Source: Gammaproteobacteria bacterium UBA5338
GTDB lineage: Bacteria > Pseudomonadota > Gammaproteobacteria > Pseudomonadales > UBA5862
Direction: 5' to 3'
DNA: 15,019 bases
Assembly: GCA_002408105.1 (NCBI GenBank)
Contig: DHQM01000095.1
Span: 6,131 to 21,149, forward strand
A program made the position numbers and the translations under genes. The notes under the pieces were generated by a model, which ran no database searches, was not told the origin of the DNA, and saw nothing but the letters and a program-made list of their open reading frames with translations. Positions 7,850 to 15,019 of this stretch are shown here, one piece after another; the first letter of the stretch is position 1, and each line of letters begins with the position of its first letter.

Positions 7850-9052
7850 TTATTGCTCGTTCAACCCTTTCGGGGTCACTCGTTTCACACCGCCAAAGCC
7901 TGAGATCACAAAGTGTCCATCTGCTGTAGGCACAATGCCAGTGATGTGCAAACGGTCGCTGCGCAGGTGCACGTGGTATCCGGAGGTCGAGGCACGTTCG
8001 GTCACAAAGGTGCCGTTGTTGCCAACGAACACCGCCTCTCCGCTTGCAGCCACGTACCCACTCAGAATGGGGAACTCGGTCGGCACGCTGGCCAGGGTCC
8101 AGCGCTCGCCCTGGTTGTCGCTGTAGCTGATGAGACCCACCATACCCACGGTATACACGCGTCCGTTCTCGCCGGGGAACACATCGTACAAGCTTCGCTC
8201 GAACGGGCTTTCCATTTGGTTCCACGTCTTTCCGCCATCGCGAGAACGGAACAGATTGCCACGTTCCCCAGCGATGAACACCAGATCACCCTTGCCCCAA
8301 ATGGCATTGTTGTGGCTTTCAAAATTATCGATTGAACCGCTCCAATCGATCCAGCTCACGCCACCATCGGTGGTGCGGTAAAACTGCGCATAGGCGCCCA
8401 CCGCGTAGCCTTCTTTCGCGTCCTTGAACCAAACACCCTGTAATGACGAATACTTGGCTTTCTCGGCGATCTGCAGGCGGTCCTCGGCCAGCCAGAGTTC
8501 GTCATCGGCTTCCAAATAAGCGTCTTCATCCTCATCCGGATCGATCTGCTCCATCCGTGCTTCGATCTCTTCGATCGAGCGCTCCGCTCGCGCGATCAAT
8601 GTGGATGCAATGCTGCCTTCCATTTCACCGTCGTGCTGACGAATCCAGGTGGCACCACCGTCTTCGGTTTTGAGGATCAACGCCGCCTGTCCCACGGCCC
8701 AGCCAGTCTGCGCGTCAACAAAATCCACTCCGGTGAGGGTGACCATGGCGGGCACTTCGGCCTGCGACCAAGTGAGACCATCATCATCGGAATACACAAT
8801 GACGCCGTATTGGCCAACAGCAACGATTCGGTCGCCGGCACGGTCCAAGTCAAGCAGCAGCGTCTGATGCGCCTCCGGCATCGGCGGCGACTTGACGTAC
8901 AGTGGATCGGCCCAAGCGGTGGGGGCACCCACAGCGAAGACTGCGGTGAACAGCAGTGGCAACATCCTGGGGTTGGTGTGCGTTCCCTGCCTAAATTTCC
9001 AGCTCCACGAGTTGCGCGTTGAAGCAAGCTTGCTCCACAGAGCCAAAGGCAT
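7850..9052 (-). CDS. Periplasmic YCF48-like beta-propeller protein
   Basis: A 400-residue exported protein of the YCF48/photosystem II assembly factor-like (BNR/Asp-box) propeller type. Five Asp-box repeats (S/T-x-D-x-G-x-x-W or close variants) end in Trp at 95, 136, 234, 277 and 318. They are interspersed with YCF48-type strands such as 'TGWAVG' (116-121) and 'EGYAVG' (214-219). Non-photosynthetic Proteobacteria have many such proteins, often next to RND/MMPL transporters, as here; a partner role for the transporter is inference, and the name implies no link to photosynthesis. The signal peptide is unusual: a basic stretch of about 30 residues precedes the hydrophobic core (about 31-45), with a likely cut after AWA (residue 48). 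The upstream ATG is chosen because it has GGAGA eight bases before it, while Met30 has no well-spaced site. Residues about 137-200 form a very acidic, helix-prone insertion between two repeats. No cysteine was seen in the protein. Confidence 0.87.
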   Translation of the reverse strand: MPLALWSKLASTRNSWSWKFRQGTHTNPRMLPLLFTAVFAVGAPTAWADPLYVKSPPMPEAHQTLLLDLDRAGDRIVAVGQYGVIVYSDDDGLTWSQAEVPAMVTLTGVDFVDAQTGWAVGQAALILKTEDGGATWIRQHDGEMEGSIASTLIARAERSIEEIEARMEQIDPDEDEDAYLEADDELWLAEDRLQIAEKAKYSSLQGVWFKDAKEGYAVGAYAQFYRTTDGGVSWIDWSGSIDNFESHNNAIWGKGDLVFIAGERGNLFRSRDGGKTWNQMESPFERSLYDVFPGENGRVYTVGMVGLISYSDNQGERWTLASVPTEFPILSGYVAASGEAVFVGNNGTFVTERASTSGYHVHLRSDRLHITGIVPTADGHFVISGFGGVKRVTPKGLNEQ

Positions 9053-9220
9053 GAGTGATTTCTCCGGAATTATGGTCTTTTTTTCGGCCAGGAATGGTAC
9101 TCGGGATTGCGGCGATAAGCGAATGATTTGACGCAGCTCACCGCAAGTTGTTGCAATTTGTTACCGTTTAGGACAGGCGCTCCGAGCCTGCGTTACGAAT
9201 CGCAACAGATTCGGAAGCCT
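9053..9220 (-). other. Intergenic region between ppiD and the YCF48-like gene
   Basis: This stretch of 168 bases has no gene. It holds the GGAGA ribosome site of the YCF48-like gene, an A7 run on the minus strand just upstream (about 9079-9085), and a short hairpin CGAATC-GCAACA-GATTCG (9196-9213) shortly after the ppiD stop that lacks a T run. I see no convincing sigma-70 or sigma-54 promoter, so whether the downstream pair has its own promoter or is read through from ppiD is undecided. Confidence 0.5.
9061..9065 (-). promoter_or_regulatory. Ribosome binding site fixing the YCF48-like start
   Basis: GGAGA on the minus strand, eight bases before the ATG at 9052. It favours this start over the internal Met30, where AGG directly abuts the ATG with no spacing, and so favours a long N-terminal region before the signal-peptide core. 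Confidence 0.65.
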
Positions 9221-11098
9221 TCAATTTCGATCAATGTCAGCGGTCGCTTCCAGAGCCGCTTGAACCAGACCAAGGTCCAACTGGCCCATTGAGCGGGCCA
9301 TTAACCGGGCCAGTTGGTTGCGCTGGTCGGACGTAAGAGAACCTGGATCCCCGGGAACCACCTCCACCACCTCAATGACTGCCGGATCACCGTTCGAGCC
9401 GATCACAACCCGCCGAGGTACGCCCCCCTCTTCACCTGGTGCCGGAATGGCAAATGCCGCCGCTTGCAGGGCGGGGTCAAGACCAGGCTCCGGCACGCTT
9501 CGGCCGATGTTTTCGTGCGCCGAGCTCAAAGCGCCTTTCGGCTGCGCTGCGTCCCAGTCGGCACCACTCTGCAGGGCAGCCAGCGCCAATTCCGCCGCTC
9601 GACTTGCAAGCTCACCTGCCCGTTCGTGCTTCAGTCGCAACACAATGTCATCTTTCACCTCAGCAAAACTGCGCTGCTCCACCGGCTGATGCTCTGCCAA
9701 GCGCAACACCAGGTAGCGGCCTTCTTGCTTGATGACTTCGCTATTGAACCCATCGCGCAGAACGGGGGATGAAAAAGCCTGGGCTCGAACCTGGGGGTCA
9801 GCCGCGATTCCTTCACCGCTGTCACGGCTGAAATGGCCGCTGGTGCGGATCTCGAGACTGAACTCAGCTGCCGGCTCCTCGAGTGAGCCCGCCGCATAGG
9901 CTGCGTCCGCAAGCGCCTCAGCGCGCAGGGCCAATTCCCGTTCTACCGCGCGGCCTTCCAACTCGGCGCGGATGTCGGCTGCCATGGATTCGAACTGCGG
10001 CAGCGATTGGGCCTCCCGATCCACCAACTTCACCAGGTGGATGCCGGCCTCGGTGCGTACCGGAGCGCTGACCTCGCCGACCTCAAGCTGGTCCAATGCA
10101 TTTTCGATGGGCGCCGGGAAAAGGTCGCCGGCGCTGTAACCCAGGTCGCCACCGTCTCGAACGGAGCCGATGTCCGCCGACTCAGCGCGTGCTACTTCCT
10201 CGAAAGGCTCGCCGGCGGTGATGCGGGCGCGCAGGCGCTCGGCCCGCTGCCTGGCATCCGCCTCATCGCCGTCGACTGAAACTAGGATGTGCGCTGCACG
10301 CTGGCGTCTGGCATCGGCCAGAGCCGCCGCACGCGCATCGTACTCTTCCCTTACGGCCTCGTCAGAGACGGTGATTCGATCGCGCACGGACTCGGCATCC
10401 AGCACCAAGTACTGTACCTGCACCATTTCCTCGGTGACGAAACGTTCGGTATTGGCTTCGTAGTACTCAAGCGCAGCTTGCTCAGGCACCTGCGCGTCGT
10501 CTAGATAACTGGTGACTGGAAAACGCAGGATCCGCAGGTCCCTGTGCTCCTGGAGTAAACGAACCGCCGCGTCCAGTTCAGCTGGGGTGAGAAATGCGCT
10601 GGCAGAAACTCCGGAAGAGAGCTGTTGTAATGCCAGGTCTTCGCCCAAGGCGCGCTGGTACGTTGTCGGCGTAAGGCCTGCGCTGCGCAATACATTGCGA
10701 AACAACTGCTGGTCAAACTGGCCGTCGTATTGAAAGTCCGGTTGGCTCAGGATCGCTCGATCCACGGCCTGATCCGGCACGGCGATTCCGGCATCCCGGC
10801 TGTACTGCAGTAGCAGCGTGCGTAGGATCAGCTGGTCCAGCACCCGTTGCTGGATGGCTTGCTCGTCCACCGCATCAGGGTCATCTCCCGCCTCAATGGC
10901 CCGCCGACGCACCTCCAGTGCCACAGTGCGCTGAAGCTCTTCGGCGGAGATCTCCTCGCCGTTGACTTCTGCTGGCGCGCGTTCCCCGCGAAGGTTGATG
11001 ATGGACTCCACCCCAAAGAGCGCGAACACCGCGATGACAGCAAAAATCAGAATCCGTGCGGCAATTCCCTGGATGCGATCGCGAATGTCTTGCAGCAT
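9221..11098 (-). CDS. ppiD: Peptidyl-prolyl isomerase-like periplasmic chaperone PpiD
   Basis: A 625-residue membrane-anchored periplasmic protein of the SurA/PpiD family, the usual length for PpiD. In E. coli PpiD associates with the SecYEG translocon and helps newly exported proteins fold. The start MLQDIRDRIQG is typical of the family, followed by one membrane anchor (about 13-34), then a SurA-like N-terminal chaperone region (about 40-255). One parvulin (PpiC-type) domain spans about 265-360, with 'AAHILVSVDGD' and 'DGGDLGYSAGDLFPAPIENAL', and a SurA-like C-terminal region follows. Whether this domain is catalytically active is unclear; E. coli PpiD has little or no isomerase activity. 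The ATG at 11098 is chosen over an upstream in-frame TTG because of the family N-terminus and a CAGG site seven bases before it. Its place directly after hupB is the classical gammaproteobacterial order. A terminator separates it from hupB, so it should have its own promoter in the roughly 85 bases upstream. Confidence 0.96.
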   Translation of the reverse strand: MLQDIRDRIQGIAARILIFAVIAVFALFGVESIINLRGERAPAEVNGEEISAEELQRTVALEVRRRAIEAGDDPDAVDEQAIQQRVLDQLILRTLLLQYSRDAGIAVPDQAVDRAILSQPDFQYDGQFDQQLFRNVLRSAGLTPTTYQRALGEDLALQQLSSGVSASAFLTPAELDAAVRLLQEHRDLRILRFPVTSYLDDAQVPEQAALEYYEANTERFVTEEMVQVQYLVLDAESVRDRITVSDEAVREEYDARAAALADARRQRAAHILVSVDGDEADARQRAERLRARITAGEPFEEVARAESADIGSVRDGGDLGYSAGDLFPAPIENALDQLEVGEVSAPVRTEAGIHLVKLVDREAQSLPQFESMAADIRAELEGRAVERELALRAEALADAAYAAGSLEEPAAEFSLEIRTSGHFSRDSGEGIAADPQVRAQAFSSPVLRDGFNSEVIKQEGRYLVLRLAEHQPVEQRSFAEVKDDIVLRLKHERAGELASRAAELALAALQSGADWDAAQPKGALSSAHENIGRSVPEPGLDPALQAAAFAIPAPGEEGGVPRRVVIGSNGDPAVIEVVEVVPGDPGSLTSDQRNQLARLMARSMGQLDLGLVQAALEATADIDRN

Positions 11099-11123
11099 GA
11101 CTAAACCTGTAGAAACTCGGCAC

Positions 11124-11140
11124 CAATGATCATTGATCAA
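11124..11140. promoter_or_regulatory. Overlapping palindromes upstream of ppiD
   Basis: A perfect 12-base palindrome CAATGATCATTG (11124-11135) overlaps the 8-base palindrome TTGATCAA (11133-11140). They lie 26 bases before the ppiD ATG, where promoter or operator sequences are expected. On the minus strand TTGATC could act as a -35, but no good -10 lies at 16-18 bases. A binding-site role is inference. Confidence 0.35.
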
Positions 11141-11181
11141 ACTGTACCCGACGGCCCGGTGCAGCCCGACCAGTTCACCAT

Positions 11182-11208
11182 AAAAAAGGCGCCCCTAGAC
11201 GGGCGCCT
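11182..11208 (-). terminator. Rho-independent terminator after hupB
   Basis: On the minus strand an 8-base stem AGGCGCCC/GGGCGCCT (11201-11208 paired with 11187-11194), loop of six, is followed by a run of six T (11182-11187, its first T pairing with the last stem A). It lies about 170 bases after the hupB stop and about 85 bases before the ppiD start, so it ends hupB transcription. Confidence 0.92.
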
Positions 11209-11377
11209 CTTGTGAATGCGTGGGAGCAGTTGCTGAATGCCGATGCTACGACCTCAGGAACCAGACCAGTTGTTCCCGTCAGCAAGTCCGTTTACCACAG
11301 CAGATGTGCTCTCTGGCCCACGGGTGCGACTGCAACGGGAAAGCCCCCCAACGGGAGACGACCCCAAAGCCCCAAGA
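11209..11377 (-). other. Long untranslated tail between hupB and its terminator
   Basis: There is no open frame with a ribosome site, no tRNA hallmark (no T-arm GTTCRA motif) and no protein similarity. The visible structure is a repeated CCCGTTG (two copies 18 bases apart near the hupB stop) and a possible hairpin GGAAC-(10)-GTTCC in the middle. Ending at a strong terminator, it could be a stable 3' untranslated region or the source of a small RNA; no internal promoter is evident. Confidence 0.4.
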
Positions 11378-11650
11378 TCAGTTCAGCGCATCCTTGAGTG
11401 CTTTGCCGGGCTTGAAGCTCGGGATCTTTGCAGACTTGATTTCAATCGGCGCACCCGTTTGCGGATTGCGTCCTGTGCGAGCCGCTCGTTCTTTCACAGC
11501 AAAAGTGCCGAAACCCACCAAAACAACTGAATCGTCGCTTTTTAACGCATCGGTGATCGAGTCAAGCATGGCATCCAGGGCACGTGCAGCCGACGCCTTG
11601 GAAATGTCCGCAGATGCCGCCACGGCGTCTATCAGTTCAGATTTGTTCAC
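11378..11650 (-). CDS. hupB: DNA-binding protein HU-beta
   Basis: A 90-residue nucleoid-associated protein that binds and bends DNA as a dimer, with no strong sequence preference. The start [20 protein letters not shown] and the core '[20 protein letters not shown]' (41-60) are HU signatures. The DNA-binding arm 'GRNPQTG' (60-66) carries the intercalating proline P63, and the C-terminal '[15 protein letters not shown]' completes the fold. Length and composition are exactly typical. The start is a GTG at 11650, chosen because bacterial HU-beta begins M-N-K-S-E-L and because an AAGGGGAG site lies just upstream; an in-frame TTG six codons earlier would run through this ribosome site. It sits between lon and ppiD, the standard arrangement in this group, with its own strong promoter and terminator, which fits the high expression expected of HU. 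Confidence 0.98.
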   Translation of the reverse strand: MNKSELIDAVAASADISKASAARALDAMLDSITDALKSDDSVVLVGFGTFAVKERAARTGRNPQTGAPIEIKSAKIPSFKPGKALKDALN

Positions 11651-11654
11651 ATTG

Positions 11655-11662
11655 CTCCCCTT
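11655..11662 (-). promoter_or_regulatory. Ribosome binding site of hupB
   Basis: AAGGGGAG on the minus strand, four bases before the GTG start at 11650. The strong purine site supports the GTG start and excludes the upstream TTG frame extension, which would overlap it. Confidence 0.7.
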
Positions 11663-11732
11663 ATACAAGATCTCAGCAGATCCAGTTTGTTCGTTGCTGG
11701 CCCTGTCCCCACCAACAGAGCCAAAGTCCGGC

Positions 11733-11762
11733 TTTATACCAAACCGAAATTTTCGGCGTCAA
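11733..11762 (-). promoter_or_regulatory. Sigma-70 promoter of hupB with a palindromic spacer
   Basis: On the minus strand TTGACG (11757-11762), an 18-base spacer and TATAAA (11733-11738) match the sigma-70 consensus at 5/6 and 5/6. The first 13 bases of the spacer are a perfect palindrome about a central base, CCGAAA-A-TTTCGG (11744-11756). This places the transcript start about 75-80 bases before the hupB GTG, and the promoter begins 16 bases after the lon stop. Confidence 0.85.
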
Positions 11763-11778
11763 GGCGCCACGCCAGCAT

Positions 11779-14196
11779 TCAGTGGGTGCTGAGGTGTTTC
11801 TTATCTGATTTGCGAGGCTTTTTGGCTGTTCCTGTTTTTTCGGCCAGCGTGGACTGGGCATCGTCCCCAGCAGTTTGCAGGGGCTGAGGCTTGTCGGCCA
11901 ATGCAACATCGAGCACCTCGTCGATCCAGTCAACGGGACGAATATCGAGCTTGGACGTAATGGTGTCAGGAATTTCCCCCAAGTCACGTTCGTTTTCCCG
12001 CGGAATGACCACGGTTCGGATCCCAGCGCGCCGCGCCGCAAGCAGCTTCTCCTTCAGCCCCCCGATTTGCAATACCTGACCTCGAAGGGTGATTTCCCCA
12101 GTCATGGCCACATCCGCACGGACCGGGATTCCCGTCAAAACAGAAACCAAAGCCGTACACATCCCAATGCCGGCGCTTGGACCATCCTTGGGCGTAGCGC
12201 CTTCAGGCACATGAATGTGGATGTCGTACTGTTGGTGGAAGTCACGGTCGATCCCAAGTGCTTCTGCACGGCTTCTCACCACGGTGAGTGCCGCCTGAAT
12301 GGACTCTTGCATCACATCCCCGAGGGACCCGGTTCGCACCTGCCGGCCTTTTCCAGGAACCGCAGCTGCCTCGATGGTCAGCAGCTCACCGCCCACCTGA
12401 GTCCAGGCAAGACCTGCGACCTGACCAACCTGATCACACTCCTCCGCCCGGCCGTACTTGAACTTTCGAACACCGAGGTAACGTTCAATACTTGGGGCCT
12501 GTTCAGGGCCTTCCATTGGTTGGTCGAGCAGCAGCTCTTTTACCCGCTTCCGGCACACTTTCGCGATTTGCCGCTCTAGGCCGCGGACACCCGCCTCGCG
12601 GGTGTAGTACCGAATGATCTCGAGTAGGGGATCGGCACCCAGGCTCAGCTCCTCCGAACGCAATCCGTTGTTCTTCACCTGTTTTGGAACGAGGTAGCGC
12701 TCTGCAATCGCCAGCTTTTCATCTTCCGTATAGCCGGGGATGCGGATCACTTCCATGCGGTCGAGAAGTGGCTCCGGAAGGTTCATGCTGTTCGCTGTGC
12801 AAACGAACATGACTTCCGAGAGGTCGTAGTCCAGTTCAAGGTAGTGGTCGCTGAAGGTGTGGTTTTGTTCAGGATCCAACACTTCGAGCAACGCCGATGC
12901 GGGGTCGCCACGGTGGTCCATGCCCATTTTGTCGATCTCGTCGAGCAGGAACAGCGGATTCTTGACGCCAACCTTCGACATTTTTTGCACGACCTTTCCA
13001 GGCATTGAACCGATATAGGTTCTTCGGTGCCCCCGAATCTCGGCTTCGTCCCGAACTCCGCCGAGCGCCATGCGCACGAATTTGCGGTTGGTTGCACGCG
13101 CCAAGGACTCGCCCAGCGACGTCTTGCCCACCCCCGGGGGACCCACCAGGCAGAGCACAGGACCTTTCAAGCTTCGCACCCGCTTTTGGACGGCAAGGTA
13201 CTCAAGAATGCGTTCCTTGACCTCAGCCAAGCCGTAGTGGTCTTGATCCAGCACCTGCTGCGCATGCGCCAAGTCAGTGCGCACGCGGCTGCGCTTCGAC
13301 CAAGGAACCCCGAGCAACCAGTCCAGGTAGGCGCGCACCACCGAAGCCTCTGCAGACATCGGCGACATCATGCGAAGCTTGTTGAGCTCTGCTTGGGCTT
13401 TGCTGCGGGCCTCCGCCGGCATCTTGGCCGCGTCGATTTTCTCTTCGAGCTGCTCCAATTCGTTCGGCACGTCTTCCAGGTCGCCGATCTCCTTCTGGAT
13501 GGCCTTCATCTGCTCGTTGAGGTAATACTCGCGCTGGCTCTTTTCCATCTGCTGCTTGACGCGGCCGCGGATCCGTTTCTCGACCTGCTGCAACTCCAGC
13601 TCAGCTTCCATCATGGCGATGAGCCGTTCGGCGCGATCACTGACATCAACACATTCGAGCAAGCTTTGCTTCTGGGCCAAGGTCAATGGCAAATGTGCTG
13701 CCATGGTGTCAGTCAGGCGCCCAAGTTCATCAATACCCTGGAGCGAATTGAGCAGTTCCGAGGGCACTTTTTTGTTCGCCTGGGCATAGCCTTCAAACTG
13801 GTCCATGAGCAATCGGGCGAGCGTCTCTGCCTCGTTTGCTTCTGGTTGATCGCCGCTCAATTGCTCGACCGCCCCCTGCAAGAACTCAGCGTCCGCCTCC
13901 AACCGCACCAGGCGCGCCCGTCGCTCGCCCTCCACCAGCACTTTGATCGTGCCATCGGGCAGTTTGATCAACTGCAGGATGGTGGCCAGGGTTCCGTGGT
14001 CAAAAACGTCGTCTGCACCGGGGTCATCGACTGCGGGATCACGTTGCGCAACCAGCAGCAACTCTTTGCTCTCCTGGGTCGCAGCTTCCAACGCCCGAAT
14101 GGAGCGCTCACGCCCCACGAACAGAGGAATAACCATGCTCGGATACACCACCACATCGCGCAGTGGCAACACAGGAATGACTGGATTGGAACTCAT
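11779..14196 (-). CDS. lon: ATP-dependent protease Lon (LonA)
   Basis: An 805-residue cytosolic serine-lysine AAA+ protease that degrades misfolded and regulatory proteins as a hexamer. The order of parts is normal. The N-terminal substrate-binding domain starts '[20 protein letters not shown]' (7-26), followed by a coiled-coil region around 195-265. The AAA+ module has Walker A 'GPPGVGKT' (352-359) and Walker B 'LFLLDEID' (415-422). The protease domain has catalytic serine S674 in 'PKDGPSAG' and lysine K717 in '[10 protein letters not shown]'. After the conserved core (about 768) comes a roughly 37-residue hydrophilic tail rich in Lys, Gln and Ala, variable in this family. The ATG at 14196 gives the standard N-terminus although no clear Shine-Dalgarno precedes it. 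The gene follows clpX by 161 bases and precedes hupB, the classical order. A sigma-32-like promoter candidate lies in the clpX-lon gap. Confidence 0.98.
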   Translation of the reverse strand: MSSNPVIPVLPLRDVVVYPSMVIPLFVGRERSIRALEAATQESKELLLVAQRDPAVDDPGADDVFDHGTLATILQLIKLPDGTIKVLVEGERRARLVRLEADAEFLQGAVEQLSGDQPEANEAETLARLLMDQFEGYAQANKKVPSELLNSLQGIDELGRLTDTMAAHLPLTLAQKQSLLECVDVSDRAERLIAMMEAELELQQVEKRIRGRVKQQMEKSQREYYLNEQMKAIQKEIGDLEDVPNELEQLEEKIDAAKMPAEARSKAQAELNKLRMMSPMSAEASVVRAYLDWLLGVPWSKRSRVRTDLAHAQQVLDQDHYGLAEVKERILEYLAVQKRVRSLKGPVLCLVGPPGVGKTSLGESLARATNRKFVRMALGGVRDEAEIRGHRRTYIGSMPGKVVQKMSKVGVKNPLFLLDEIDKMGMDHRGDPASALLEVLDPEQNHTFSDHYLELDYDLSEVMFVCTANSMNLPEPLLDRMEVIRIPGYTEDEKLAIAERYLVPKQVKNNGLRSEELSLGADPLLEIIRYYTREAGVRGLERQIAKVCRKRVKELLLDQPMEGPEQAPSIERYLGVRKFKYGRAEECDQVGQVAGLAWTQVGGELLTIEAAAVPGKGRQVRTGSLGDVMQESIQAALTVVRSRAEALGIDRDFHQQYDIHIHVPEGATPKDGPSAGIGMCTALVSVLTGIPVRADVAMTGEITLRGQVLQIGGLKEKLLAARRAGIRTVVIPRENERDLGEIPDTITSKLDIRPVDWIDEVLDVALADKPQPLQTAGDDAQSTLAEKTGTAKKPRKSDKKHLSTH

Positions 14197-14246
14197 AGTT
14201 GGATACCGAGGGGCTAAAGAGGCCTGAAATGGATCACACCAGGCTT

Positions 14247-14275
14247 AGATGGCGGCAGACAGCACCAAATACAAC
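14247..14275 (-). promoter_or_regulatory. lon: Heat-shock (sigma-32-like) promoter candidate for lon
   Basis: On the minus strand GTTGTAT (14269-14275), a 14-base spacer and CGCCATCT (14247-14254) resemble the sigma-32 consensus CTTGAAA-N(11-16)-CCCCATNT. The -10 element misses one position; the -35 keeps TTG and one A. It would start transcription about 45 bases before the lon ATG. lon is heat-shock controlled in E. coli, which makes the match plausible. Confidence 0.5.
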
Positions 14276-14357
14276 CGCGGCATCGTAAGGGGGCCGGCCG
14301 CAACACCGGAGTGGACTGCGTCCACCGCACCCCAACTGGCCAGGCCCACTCAGACCG

Positions 14358-15019
14358 CTAGCGCCAGGGCGGCGTATCGGGAGAGACTTTCTGCTGGTCG
14401 AGCTGCTCGTACAGCAAAATGGGCTCAGACTCATCTGTGATCACGCTTTCGTCAATCACGACCTTGCGGACTTCGGTCAGCGACGGGAGGCTGTACATGG
14501 TTTCCAGCAGCACACCTTCAAGGATTGATCGCAGACCACGGGCGCCGGTTTTTCGCTCCATGGCTTTTTTGGCAATTGCCCGCAATGCATCCTCGCGGAA
14601 ATCCAACTCCACCGATTCCATTTCGAACAACTTGCCGTACTGCTTGGTGAGGGCATTGCGTGGCTCGGTGAGAATACGGATGAAGGCACCCTCATCCAGT
14701 TCCTCAAGGGTTGCGATGACCGGCATGCGGCCGACGAATTCGGGAATGAGGCCATACTTCACAAGGTCATCGGGTTCAACCCGCTTGAGCACCTCACCCA
14801 CGGTGGCCTTCTCATCATCGGCGTTCTTGATCTCAGCAGAAAAGCCAATGCCGCCCTTAGCCGAGCGCTCGCGGATTAGCTTGTCCAGCCCGGCAAACGC
14901 ACCGCCACAAATGAACAAGATGTTGCTCGTGTCGACCTGCAGAAACTCTTGCTGTGGGTGCTTGCGCCCCCCTTGGGGAGGCACCGACGCGACTGTCCCT
15001 TCGATCAGCTTGAGCAGCG
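14358..15019 (-). CDS. clpX: ATP-dependent Clp protease ATP-binding subunit ClpX, C-terminal part
   Basis: The last 219 residues of ClpX; the N-terminal zinc-binding domain and Walker motifs lie beyond the right edge. ClpX is the AAA+ unfoldase that feeds tagged proteins to the ClpP peptidase. The frame is open to the window edge and reads [11 protein letters not shown] directly before '[14 protein letters not shown]', so the gene does not start at the GTG near 14984. The pore-loop region 'RKHPQQEF', '[13 protein letters not shown]', '[14 protein letters not shown]' with the arginine-finger-type Arg, and the sensor-2 '[10 protein letters not shown]' are all present. The end 'PDTPPWR' is a normal variable tail. 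The 161 bases between it and lon contain no terminator that I recognise, so some read-through into lon is possible in addition to lon's own promoter. Confidence 0.98.
   Translation of the reverse strand, partial: LLKLIEGTVASVPPQGGRKHPQQEFLQVDTSNILFICGGAFAGLDKLIRERSAKGGIGFSAEIKNADDEKATVGEVLKRVEPDDLVKYGLIPEFVGRMPVIATLEELDEGAFIRILTEPRNALTKQYGKLFEMESVELDFREDALRAIAKKAMERKTGARGLRSILEGVLLETMYSLPSLTEVRKVVIDESVITDESEPILLYEQLDQQKVSPDTPPWR

Noticed and set aside
9069..9074. CATAAT as -10 of the YCF48-like gene
   Set aside because: It lies only 16 bases before the start codon, so transcription would begin inside or after the ribosome site, and no -35 is present.
9196..9213. Hairpin after ppiD considered as a terminator
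   Set aside because: The 6-base stem is AT-containing, the loop is six bases, and no T run follows on the minus strand.
11099..11140. Upstream in-frame TTG start for ppiD
   Set aside because: It would add 14 residues before the family-typical MLQDIRD start and would run through the CAGG ribosome site and the palindrome.
11209..11377. tRNA or other structured RNA gene between hupB and ppiD
   Set aside because: I looked for T-arm, anticodon-arm and acceptor pairing and found none; the only terminator present is explained by hupB.
11651..11668. Upstream TTG start for hupB
   Set aside because: The extension encodes the ribosome site itself, and HU-beta begins M-N-K-S-E-L at the GTG.
13027..14217. 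396-codon plus-strand open frame
   Set aside because: It is antisense to lon, low in recognisable motifs (His/Leu/Gln-rich as expected from complementing Lon codons), and has no supporting context.
14982..14984. Start of clpX inside the window
   Set aside because: The frame continues to the right edge with sequence typical of ClpX ([11 protein letters not shown]), so this GTG is an internal valine codon.
1..15019. CRISPR array, insertion sequence, integrase, toxin-antitoxin or defence genes
   Set aside because: No regularly spaced repeats, terminal inverted repeats, transposase or small paired ORFs were found; the window is collinear core genome.

Overview
The window looks like core chromosome from a GC-rich gammaproteobacterium. 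The evidence is the gene order clpX, lon, hupB, ppiD, a 1,617-residue NAD-dependent glutamate dehydrogenase of the type known from Pseudomonas, a DUF2835 protein, and a class 2 (quinone-linked) pyrD. I cannot name the genus. Every gene is on the minus strand, so transcription runs from high to low coordinates. There are nine genes: seven complete, and two cut by the window edges (clpX at the right, pyrD at the left). I see no insertion sequence, phage gene, CRISPR array, rRNA or tRNA.

Right part (15019 to about 9221): a protein quality-control block. ClpX (unfoldase of the ClpXP protease) is followed by lon (ATP-dependent protease), hupB (HU-beta nucleoid protein) and ppiD (membrane-anchored periplasmic chaperone/PPIase-like protein). 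lon has a heat-shock (sigma-32-like) promoter candidate. hupB has a strong sigma-70 promoter whose spacer is a palindrome. A Rho-independent terminator lies between hupB and ppiD, after a roughly 170-base untranslated tail.

Middle (9220 to about 5400): a two-gene unit made of a periplasmic YCF48-like beta-propeller protein and an RND/MMPL-family inner-membrane transporter. It is closed by a near-perfect, bidirectional-type terminator. This pair is the least understood part of the window. The propeller protein carries an acidic helical insertion, and the transporter has a conserved-looking Asp-Tyr pair in only one of its two halves. Related pairs in other Proteobacteria are often found with DUF1302 and DUF1329 proteins, which are absent here.

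Left part (5320 to 1): gdhB encodes the giant glutamate dehydrogenase that converts glutamate to 2-oxoglutarate. It is followed after only 11 bases by a GTG-started DUF2835 gene whose Shine-Dalgarno sequence overlaps the gdhB stop codon. After a 94-base gap comes the beginning of pyrD (pyrimidine synthesis). Nearly all the sequence is explained by conserved housekeeping genes. No clearly novel multi-gene system was found, and the findings below are modest leads rather than a discovery.
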